Shown piece by piece: positions 1-10,087 of a DNA stretch of 44,315 bases. The notes under the pieces were generated by a model. It worked only from the letters and a program-made list of their open reading frames with translations. It had not been told where the DNA came from and made no database searches. The stretch covers positions 1 to 44,315 of the forward strand of contig JAPFFF010000124.1 in the NCBI GenBank assembly GCA_039105265.1. The letters run 5' to 3'. Both the position numbers and the translations under genes were made by a program. The stretch is from Tritrichomonas musculus (taxonomy: Eukaryota; Parabasalia; Tritrichomonadida; Tritrichomonadidae). How positions within the stretch are numbered: the stretch's first letter is position 1; every line of letters starts with the position of its first letter.

Positions 1-20
1 AATCTCAATTATTCCTATTC

Positions 21-28
21 AAACGTTT
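21..28. other. 8-bp palindrome AAACGTTT in the T-A-G haplotype
   Basis: AAACGTTT is a perfect inverted repeat around a CpG and contains AACGTT (AclI). It is present in units carrying A21 and G25. In the common alternative haplotype the sequence is TAACATTT, so changes at 21 and 25 abolish both the palindrome and the CpG. The array therefore holds two main versions of this site, interspersed in a non-random order. Any protein binding here is unproven. Confidence 0.85.
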
Positions 29-86
29 CTCACAAATGAACAGAGTTAAATAAAACACAAATCTCAAACACTTTTGTAAGATAATT

Positions 87-127
87 AAAAACGATTTCGA
101 AATTAAGTAAAATCAGTAAAAATTAAA
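87..127. other. Helically phased A-tracts, predicted curved DNA
   Basis: Within the unit, A runs are centred near 89 (A5), 101 (A3), 110.5 (A4), 120 (A5) and 126 (A3). The first four are spaced about 12, 9.5 and 9.5 bases, close to one helical turn. A-tracts in phase with the helix are known to curve DNA, and curvature is common in satellite units. The feature recurs in every unit. T at 88 shortens the first tract in about a quarter of units, which may slightly alter the bend. The curvature is inferred, not measured. Confidence 0.6.
94..103. other. 10-bp palindrome ATTTCGAAAT conserved across units
   Basis: ATTTCGAAAT reads the same on both strands and contains TTCGAA (BstBI). I found no variant of it in any unit, whereas sites nearby at 87, 88 and 116 vary. 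It lies between phased A-tracts. It does not match the CENP-B box: TTCG is present, but the rest of the motif, including CGGG, is absent. Its constancy may reflect constraint or only recent homogenisation. Confidence 0.85.
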
Positions 128-131
128 GCTT
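126..131. other. AAGCTT (HindIII) at the unit end, lost in junction variants
   Basis: Most units end in AAGCTT, so HindIII would cut this DNA into a 131-bp ladder. In about one unit in ten (roughly 34 of 338) the junction reads GCGCAATATC instead of GCTTAATCTC. These positions lose HindIII and, in nearly all cases, gain GCGC (HhaI). The change covers sites 130 and 131 of one unit and site 4 of the next. Confidence 0.85.
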
Positions 132-917
132 AATCTCAGTTATTCTTATTCAAACGTTTCTCACAAGTGAACAGAGTTAAATAAAACACAAATCTCAAAC
201 ACTTTTGTAAGATAATTAAAAACGATTTCGAAATTAAGTAAAATCAGTAAAAATTAAAGCTTAATCTCAGTTATTCTTATTCAAACGTTTCTCACAAATG
301 AACAGAGTTAAATAAAACACAAATCTCAAACACTTTTGTAAGATAATTAAAAACGATTTCGAAATTAAGTAAAATCAATAAAAATTAAAGCGCAATATCA
401 ATTATTCTTATTCAAACGTTTCTCACAAGTGAACAGAGTTAAATAAAACACAAATCTCAAACACTTTTGTAAGATAATTATAAACGATTTCGAAATTAAG
501 TAAAATCAGTAAAAATTAAAGCTTAATCTCAGTTATTCTTATTCTAACATTTCTCACAAATGAACAGAGTTAAATAAAACACAAATCTCAAACACTTTTG
601 TAAGATAATTAAAAACGATTTCGAAATTAAGTAAAATCAGTAAAAATTAAAGCTTAATCTCAGTTATTCTTATTCAAACGTTTCTCACAAATGAACAGAG
701 TTAAATAAAACACAAATCTCAAACACTTTTGTAAGATAATTAAAAACGATTTCGAAATTAAGTAAAATCAGTAAAAATTAAAGCTTAATCTCAGTTATTC
801 TTAATCTAACATTTCTCACAAATGAACAGAGTTAAATAAAACACAAATCTCAAACACTTTTGTAAGATAATTAAAAACGATTTCGAAATTAAGTAAAATC
901 AGTAAAAATTAAAGCTT

Positions 918-1048
918 AATCTCAATTATTCTTATTCAAACATTTCTCACAAATGAACAGAGTTAAATAAAACATAAATCTCAAACACTTTTGTAAGATA
1001 ATTAAAAACGATTTCGAAATTAAGTAAAATCAGTAAAAATTAAAGCTT
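918..1048. repeat. Unit 8, unique haplotype T18-A21-A25
   Basis: This is the only unit I found reading TATTCAAACATTT across 16-28. It combines T18 and A21 of the main haplotype with A25 of the alternative one. It also carries the uncommon T at 58. It may be a recombinant or conversion product between haplotypes, or an independent CpG transition at G25. The equivalent unit in the 3669 block (4586-4716) has T18-T21-A25. Confidence 0.8.
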
Positions 1049-3668
1049 AATCTCAGTTATTCTTATTCAAACGTTTCTCACAAATGAACAGAGTTAAATA
1101 AAACACAAATCTCAAACACTTTTGTAAGATAATTAAAAACGATTTCGAAATTAAGTAAAATCAGTAAAAATTAAAGCTTAATCTCAGTTATTCTTATTCT
1201 AACATTTCTCACAAATGAACAGAGTTAAATAAAACACAAATCTCAAACACTTTTGTAAGATAATTAAAAACGATTTCGAAATTAAGTAAAATCAGTAAAA
1301 ATTAAAGCTTAATCTCAATTATTCTTATTCAAACGTTTCTCACAAGTGAACAGAGTTAAATAAAACACAAATCTCAAACACTTTTGTAAGATAATTATAA
1401 ACGATTTCGAAATTAAGTAAAATCAGTAAAAATTAAAGCTTAATCTCAATTATTCTTATTCAAACGTTTCTCACAAATGAACAGAGTTAAATAAAACACA
1501 AATCTCAAACACTTTTGTAAGATAATTAAAAACGATTTCGAAATTAAGTAAAATCAGTAAAAATTAAAGCTTAATCTCAGTTATTCTTATTCAAACGTTT
1601 CTCACAAGTGAACAGAGTTAAATAAAACACAAATCTCAAACACTTTTGTAAGATAATTAAAAACGATTTCGAAATTAAGTAAAATCAGTAAAAATTAAAG
1701 CTTAATCTCAGTTATTCTTATTCAAACGTTTCTCACAAGTGAACAGAGTTAAATAAAACACAAATCTCAAACACTTTTGTAAGATAATTAAAAACGATTT
1801 CGAAATTAAGTAAAATCAGTAAAAATTAAAGCTTAATCTCAGTTATTCTTAATCTAACATTTCTCACAAGTGAACAGAGTTAAATAAAACACAAATCTCA
1901 AACACTTTTGTAAGATAATTATAAACGATTTCGAAATTAAGTAAAATCAGTAAAAATTAAAGCTTAATCTCAATTATTCTTATTCAAACGTTTCTCACAA
2001 GTGAACAGAGTTAAATAAAACACAAATCTCAAACACTTTTGTAAGATAATTATAAACGATTTCGAAATTAAGTAAAATCAGTAAAAATTAAAGCTTAATC
2101 TCAATTATTCTTATTCTAACATTTCTCACAAATGAACAGAGTTAAATAAAACACAAATCTCAAACACTTTTGTAAGATAATTAAAAACGATTTCGAAATT
2201 AAGTAAAATCAGTAAAAATTAAAGCTTAATCTCAGTTATTCTTATTCAAACGTTTCTCACAAATGAACAGAGTTAAATAAAACACAAATCTCAAACACTT
2301 TTATAAGATAATTAAAAACGATTTCGAAATTAAGTAAAATCAGTAAAAATTAAAGCTTAATCTCAGTTATTCTTATTCAAACGTTTCTCACAAATGAACA
2401 GAGTTAAATAAAACACAAATCTCAAACACTTTTGTAAGATAATTAAAAACGATTTCGAAATTAAGTAAAATCAGTAAAAATTAAAGCTTAATCTCAGTTA
2501 TTCTTATTCAAACGTTTCTCACAAATGAACAGAGTTAAATAAAACACAAATCTCAAACACTTTTGTAAGATAATTATAAACGATTTCGAAATTAAGTAAA
2601 ATCAGTAAAAATTAAAGCTTAATCTCAGTTATTCTTAATCTAACATTTCTCACAAATGAACAGAGTTAAATAAAACACAAATCTCAAACACTTTTGTAAG
2701 ATAATTAAAAACGATTTCGAAATTAAGTAAAATCAGTAAAAATTAAAGCTTAATCTCAGTTATTCTTAATCTAACATTTCTCACAAATGAACAGAGTTAA
2801 ATAAAACACAAATCTCAAACACTTTTGTAAGATAATTAAAAACGATTTCGAAATTAAGTAAAATCAGTAAAAATTAAAGCTTAATCTCAGTTATTCTTAT
2901 TCAAACGTTTCTCACAAATGAACAGAGTTAAATAAAACACAAATCTCAAACACTTTTGTAAGATAATTAAAAACGATTTCGAAATTAAGTAAAATCAGTA
3001 AAAATTAAAGCTTAATCTCAATTATTCTTAATCTAACATTTCTCACAAATGAACAGAGTTAAATAAAACACAAATCTCAAACACTTTTGTAAGATAATTA
3101 AAAACGATTTCGAAATTAAGTAAAATCAGTAAAAATTAAAGCGCAATATCAATTATTCTTATTCAAACGTTTCTCACAAATGAACAGAGTTAAATAAAAC
3201 ACAAATCTCAAACACTTTTGTAAGATAATTAAAAACGATTTCGAAATTAAGTAAAATCAGTAAAAATTAAAGCTTAATCTCAATTATTCTTAATCTAACA
3301 TTTCTCACAAATGAACAGAGTTAAATAAAACACAAATCTCAAACACTTTTGTAAGATAATTAAAAACGATTTCGAAATTAAGTAAAATCAGTAAAAATTA
3401 AAGCTTAATCTCAATTATTCTTAATCTAACGTTTCTCACAAGTGAACAGAGTTAAATAAAACACAAATCTCAAACACTTTTGTAAGATAATTAAAAACGA
3501 TTTCGAAATTAAGTAAAATCAGTAAAAATTAAAGCTTAATCTCAATTATTCTTAATCTAACATTTCTCACAAATGAACAGAGTTAAATAAAACACAAATC
3601 TCAAACACTTTTGTAAGATAATTATAAACGATTTCGAAATTAAGTAAAATCAGTAAAAATTAAAGCTT

Positions 3669-6600
3669 AATCTCAATTATTCCTATTCAAACGTTTCTCA
3701 CAAATGAACAGAGTTAAATAAAACACAAATCTCAAACACTTTTGTAAGATAATTAAAAACGATTTCGAAATTAAGTAAAATCAGTAAAAATTAAAGCTTA
3801 ATCTCAGTTATTCTTATTCAAACGTTTCTCACAAGTGAACAGAGTTAAATAAAACACAAATCTCAAACACTTTTGTAAGATAATTAAAAACGATTTCGAA
3901 ATTAAGTAAAATCAGTAAAAATTAAAGCTTAATCTCAGTTATTCTTATTCAAACGTTTCTCACAAATGAACAGAGTTAAATAAAACACAAATCTCAAACA
4001 CTTTTGTAAGATAATTAAAAACGATTTCGAAATTAAGTAAAATCAATAAAAATTAAAGCGCAATATCAATTATTCTTATTCAAACGTTTCTCACAAGTGA
4101 ACAGAGTTAAATAAAACACAAATCTCAAACACTTTTGTAAGATAATTATAAACGATTTCGAAATTAAGTAAAATCAGTAAAAATTAAAGCTTAATCTCAG
4201 TTATTCTTAATCTAACATTTCTCACAAATGAACAGAGTTAAATAAAACACAAATCTCAAACACTTTTGTAAGATAATTAAAAACGATTTCGAAATTAAGT
4301 AAAATCAGTAAAAATTAAAGCTTAATCTCAGTTATTCTTATTCAAACGTTTCTCACAAATGAACAGAGTTAAATAAAACACAAATCTCAAACACTTTTGT
4401 AAGATAATTAAAAACGATTTCGAAATTAAGTAAAATCAGTAAAAATTAAAGCTTAATCTCAGTTATTCTTAATCTAACATTTCTCACAAATGAACAGAGT
4501 TAAATAAAACACAAATCTCAAACACTTTTGTAAGATAATTAAAAACGATTTCGAAATTAAGTAAAATCAGTAAAAATTAAAGCTTAATCTCAATTATTCT
4601 TATTCTAACATTTCTCACAAATGAACAGAGTTAAATAAAACATAAATCTCAAACACTTTTGTAAGATAATTATAAACGATTTCGAAATTAAGTAAAATCA
4701 GTAAAAATTAAAGCTTAATCTCAGTTATTCTTATTCAAACGTTTCTCACAAATGAACAGAGTTAAATAAAACACAAATCTCAAACACTTTTGTAAGATAA
4801 TTAAAAACGATTTCGAAATTAAGTAAAATCAGTAAAAATTAAAGCTTAATCTCAGTTATTCTTATTCAAACGTTTCTCACAAATGAACAGAGTTAAATAA
4901 AACACAAATCTCAAACACTTTTGTAAGATAATTAAAAACGATTTCGAAATTAAGTAAAATCAGTAAAAATTAAAGCTTAATCTCAATTATTCTTAATCTA
5001 ACATTTCTCACAAATGAACAGAGTTAAATAAAACACAAATCTCAAACACTTTTGTAAGATAATTAAAAACGATTTCGAAATTAAGTAAAATCAGTAAAAA
5101 TTAAAGCGCAATATCAATTATTCTTATTCAAACGTTTCTCACAAATGAACAGAGTTAAATAAAACACAAATCTCAAACACTTTTGTAAGATAATTAAAAA
5201 CGATTTCGAAATTAAGTAAAATCAATAAAGATTAAATCGCAATATCAATTATTCTTATTCAAACGTTTCTCACAAGTGAACAGAGTTAAATAAAACACAA
5301 ATCTCAAACACTTTTGTAAGATAATTAAAAACGATTTCGAAATTAAGTAAAATCAGTAAAAATTAAAGCTTAATCTCAGTTATTCTTAATCTAACATTTC
5401 TCACAAATGAACAGAGTTAAATAAAACACAAATCTCAAACACTTTTGTAAGATAATTATAAACGATTTCGAAATTAAGTAAAATCAGTAAAAATTAAAGC
5501 TTAATCTCAGTTATTCTTAATCTAACATTTCTCACAAATGAACAGAGTTAAATAAAACACAAATCTCAAACACTTTTGTAAGATAATTATAAACGATTTC
5601 GAAATTAAGTAAAATCAGTAAAAATTAAAGCTTAATCTCAATTATTCCTATTCAAACGTTTCTCACAAATGAACAGAGTTAAATAAAACACAAATCTCAA
5701 ACACTTTTGTAAGATAATTAAAAACGATTTCGAAATTAAGTAAAATCAGTAAAAATTAAAGCTTAATCTCAGTTATTCTTATTCAAACGTTTCTCACAAG
5801 TGAACAGAGTTAAATAAAACACAAATCTCAAACACTTTTGTAAGATAATTAAAAACGATTTCGAAATTAAGTAAAATCAGTAAAAATTAAAGCTTAATCT
5901 CAGTTATTCTTAATCTAACATTTCTCACAAATGAACAGAGTTAAATAAAACACAAATCTCAAACACTTTTGTAAGATAATTAAAAACGATTTCGAAATTA
6001 AGTAAAATCAGTAAAAATTAAAGCTTAATCTCAGTTATTCTTATTCAAACGTTTCTCACAAGTGAACAGAGTTAAATAAAACACAAATCTCAAACACTTT
6101 TGTAAGATAATTAAAAACGATTTCGAAATTAAGTAAAATCAGTAAAAATTAAAGCTTAATCTCAGTTATTCTTATTCAAACGTTTCTCACAAGTGAACAG
6201 AGTTAAATAAAACATAAATCTCAAACACTTTTGTAAGATAATTGAAAACGATTTCGAAATTAAGTAAAATCAGTAAAAATTAAAGCTTAATCTCAGTTAT
6301 TCTTATTCAAACGTTTCTCACAAATGAACAGAGTTAAATAAAACACAAATCTCAAACACTTTTGTAAGATAATTAAAAACGATTTCGAAATTAAGTAAAA
6401 TCAGTAAAAATTAAAGCTTAATCTCAGTTATTCTTATTCAAACGTTTCTCACAAATGAACAGAGTTAAATAAAACACAAATCTCAAACACTTTTGTAAGA
6501 TAATTAAAAACGATTTCGAAATTAAGTAAAATCAGTAAAAATTAAAGCTTAATCTCAGTTATTCTTATTCAAACGTTTCTCACAAATGAACAGAGTTAAA

Positions 6601-9600
6601 TAAAACACAAATCTCAAACACTTTTGTAAGATAATTAAAAACGATTTCGAAATTAAGTAAAATCAGTAAAAATTAAAGCTTAATCTCAGTTATTCTTAAT
6701 CTAACATTTCTCACAAATGAACAGAGTTAAATAAAACACAAATCTCAAACACTTTTGTAAGATAATTAAAAACGATTTCGAAATTAAGTAAAATCAGTAA
6801 AAATTAAAGCTTAATCTCAGTTATTCTTAATCTAACATTTCTCACAAATGAACAGAGTTAAATAAAACACAAATCTCAAACACTTTTATAAGATAATTAT
6901 AAACGATTTCGAAATTAAGTAAAATCAATAAAAATTAAAGCTTAATCTCAGTTATTCTTAATCTAACATTTCTCACAAATGAACAGAGTTAAATAAAACA
7001 CAAATCTCAAACACTTTTGTAAGATAATTAAAAACGATTTCGAAATTAAGTAAAATCAGTAAAAATTAAAGCTTAATCTCAGTTATTCTTAATCTAACAT
7101 TTCTCACAAATGAACAGAGTTAAATAAAACACAAATCTCAAACACTTTTGTAAGATAATTAAAAACGATTTCGAAATTAAGTAAAATCAGTAAAAATTAA
7201 AGCTTAATCTCAGTTATTCTTATTCAAACGTTTCTCACAAATGAACAGAGTTAAATAAAACACAAATCTCAAACACTTTTATAAGATAATTAAAAACGAT
7301 TTCGAAATTAAGTAAAATCAGTAAAAATTAAAGCTTAATCTCAGTTATTCTTATTCAAACGTTTCTCACAAATGAACAGAGTTAAATAAAACACAAATCT
7401 CAAACACTTTTGTAAGATAATTAAAAACGATTTCGAAATTAAGTAAAATCAGTAAAAATTAAAGCTTAATCTCAGTTATTCTTATTCAAACGTTTCTCAC
7501 AAATGAACAGAGTTAAATAAAACACAAATCTCAAACACTTTTGTAAGATAATTAAAAACGATTTCGAAATTAAGTAAAATCAGTAAAAATTAAAGCTTAA
7601 TCTCAATTATTCTTATTCAAACGTTTCTCACAAATGAACAGAGTTAAATAAAACACAAATCTCAAACACTTTTGTAAGATAATTAAAAACGATTTCGAAA
7701 TTAAGTAAAATCAGTAAAAATTAAAGCGCAATATCAATTATTCTTATTCAAACGTTTCTCACAAATGAACAGAGTTAAATAAAACACAAATCTCAAACAC
7801 TTTTGTAAGATAATTAAAAACGATTTCGAAATTAAGTAAAATCAGTAAAAATTAAAGCTTAATCTCAATTATTCTTAATCTAACATTTCTCACAAATGAA
7901 CAGAGTTAAATAAAACACAAATCTCAAACACTTTTGTAAGATAATTAAAAACGATTTCGAAATTAAGTAAAATCAGTAAAAATTAAAGCTTAATCTCAAT
8001 TATTCTTAATCTAACATTTCTCACAAATGAACAGAGTTAAATAAAACACAAATCTCAAACACTTTTGTAAGATAATTATAAACGATTTCGAAATTAAGTA
8101 AAATCAGTAAAAATTAAAGCTTAATCTCAATTATTCCTATTCAAACGTTTCTCACAAATGAACAGAGTTAAATAAAACACAAATCTCAAACACTTTTGTA
8201 AGATAATTAAAAACGATTTCGAAATTAAGTAAAATCAGTAAAAATTAAAGCTTAATCTCAGTTATTCTTATTCAAACGTTTCTCACAAGTGAACAGAGTT
8301 AAATAAAACACAAATCTCAAACACTTTTGTAAGATAATTAAAAACGATTTCGAAATTAAGTAAAATCAGTAAAAATTAAAGCTTAATCTCAGTTATTCTT
8401 ATTCAAACGTTTCTCACAAATGAACAGAGTTAAATAAAACACAAATCTCAAACACTTTTGTAAGATAATTAAAAACGATTTCGAAATTAAGTAAAATCAA
8501 TAAAAATTAAAGCGCAATATCAATTATTCTTATTCAAACGTTTCTCACAAGTGAACAGAGTTAAATAAAACACAAATCTCAAACACTTTTGTAAGATAAT
8601 TATAAACGATTTCGAAATTAAGTAAAATCAGTAAAAATTAAAGCTTAATCTCAGTTATTCTTAATCTAACATTTCTCACAAATGAACAGAGTTAAATAAA
8701 ACACAAATCTCAAACACTTTTGTAAGATAATTAAAAACGATTTCGAAATTAAGTAAAATCAGTAAAAATTAAAGCTTAATCTCAGTTATTCTTAATCTAA
8801 CATTTCTCACAAATGAACAGAGTTAAATAAAACACAAATCTCAAACACTTTTATAAGATAATTAAAAACGATTTCGAAATTAAGTAAAATCAGTAAAAAT
8901 TAAAGCTTAATCTCAGTTATTCTTATTCAAACGTTTCTCACAAGTGAACAGAGTTAAATAAAACATAAATCTCAAACACTTTTGTAAGATAATTAAAAAC
9001 GATTTCGAAATTAAGTAAAATCAGTAAAAATTAAAGCTTAATCTCAGTTATTCTTATTCAAACGTTTCTCACAAATGAACAGAGTTAAATAAAACACAAA
9101 TCTCAAACACTTTTGTAAGATAATTAAAAACGATTTCGAAATTAAGTAAAATCAGTAAAAATTAAAGCTTAATCTCAGTTATTCTTATTCAAACGTTTCT
9201 CACAAATGAACAGAGTTAAATAAAACACAAATCTCAAACACTTTTATAAGATAATTAAAAACGATTTCGAAATTAAGTAAAATCAGTAAAAATTAAAGCT
9301 TAATCTCAATTATTCTTAATCTAACATTTCTCACAAATGAACAGAGTTAAATAAAACACAAATCTCAAACACTTTTGTAAGATAATTAAAAACGATTTCG
9401 AAATTAAGTAAAATCAGTAAAAATTAAAGCGCAATATCAATTATTCTTATTCAAACGTTTCTCACAAATGAACAGAGTTAAATAAAACACAAATCTCAAA
9501 CACTTTTGTAAGATAATTAAAAACGATTTCGAAATTAAGTAAAATCAGTAAAAATTAAAGCTTAATCTCAGTTATTCTTAATCTAACATTTCTCACAAAT

Positions 9601-10087
9601 GAACAGAGTTAAATAAAACACAAATCTCAAACACTTTTGTAAGATAATTATAAACGATTTCGAAATTAAGTAAAATCAGTAAAAATTAAAGCTTAATCTC
9701 AATTATTCCTATTCAAACGTTTCTCACAAGTGAACAGAGTTAAATAAAACACAAATCTCAAACACTTTTGTAAGATAATTAAAAACGATTTCGAAATTAA
9801 GTAAAATCAGTAAAAATTAAAGCTTAATCTCAGTTATTCTTATTCAAACGTTTCTCACAAGTGAACAGAGTTAAATAAAACACAAATCTCAAACACTTTT
9901 GTAAGATAATTAAAAACGATTTCGAAATTAAGTAAAATCAGTAAAAATTAAAGCTTAATCTCAGTTATTCTTAATCTAACATTTCTCACAAGTGAACAGA
10001 GTTAAATAAAACACAAATCTCAAACACTTTTGTAAGATAATTATAAACGATTTCGAAATTAAGTAAAATCAGTAAAAATTAAAGCTT
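3669..10087. repeat. 49-unit core duplication, copy A
   Basis: This 6,419-bp stretch (units 29-77) is the cleanest part of the long duplication. Its partner is 13756-20174. The offset is exactly 77 units with no net indel. All scored variants agree, so the duplication is recent or has been homogenised as a block. It contains three module starts with C15 inside it (5634, 8123, 9695), besides its own first unit. Confidence 0.9.
5110..5240. repeat. Rare unit with A116, G121, T128 and GC junction (unit 40)
   Basis: The unit ends AATAAAGATTAAATCGC instead of the usual AGTAAAAATTAAAGCTT, so it differs at 116, 121, 128, 130 and 131. It lacks the closing HindIII site. It begins after a GCGC junction and is followed by another unit starting AATATC, so two junction-variant units stand side by side. 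Only three such units occur in the window (5110, 15197, 43112), which makes it a useful marker of descent. Confidence 0.88.

Larger units (their letters stand above)
1..131. repeat. Reference satellite unit (unit 1)
   Basis: This unit sets the numbering used throughout. Variable sites seen in the array are: 8 (A/G), 15 (T, rarely C), 18/21/25 (T-A-G, A-T-A or T-T-A, with two rare combinations), 36 (A/G), 38 (rarely A), 58 (rarely T), 76 (sometimes A), 87 (rarely G), 88 (A/T), 116 (sometimes A) and 130-131 plus 4 of the next unit (TT..C or GC..A). Unit 1 itself carries C at 15, which marks the start of modules throughout the array. AATCTCA occurs twice in the unit, at 1-7 and 60-66. AAGCTT (HindIII) closes the unit at 126-131. 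The choice of start is arbitrary, because one linked variant spans the chosen boundary. Confidence 0.95.
1..1310. repeat. Opening block: 10 units, diverged copy of the 3669 module
   Basis: Units 1-10 begin with the same four-unit sequence that opens the block at 3669: a C15 unit, a G8/G36 unit, a unit with A at 116, and a GCGC-junction unit with G36 and T88. After that the two blocks diverge. Unit 5 is T-T-A where unit 33 is A-T-A, unit 8 has the unique T-A-A combination where unit 36 has T-T-A with T88, and unit 10 is T-T-A where unit 38 is T-A-G. Both unit 8 and unit 36 carry T at 58, which supports common descent. The left end of this block lies outside the window, so its full length is unknown. 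Confidence 0.75.

Noticed and set aside
49-54. AATAAA polyadenylation signal in each unit
   Set aside because: The hexamer is expected by chance in sequence this AT-rich, and no gene is present to use it.
57-77. Hairpin ACAAA...TTTGT with covariation at 58 and 76
   Set aside because: The stem is only 5 bp with an 11-base loop. C58T and G76A do not occur together in the units I read, so there is no compensatory change.
93-104. RNA polymerase III box B
   Set aside because: TTCGAA resembles the centre of box B, but the flanking GG and CC are missing and there is no box A at a suitable distance.
94-110. CENP-B box
   Set aside because: TTCG is present, but the required A and CGGG positions downstream do not match on either strand.
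94-118. Hammerhead ribozyme, known from some satellite DNAs
   Set aside because: The reverse strand has CTGAT near sites 111-116, but not the CTGATGA core, and I could not arrange a GAAA core with supporting helices.
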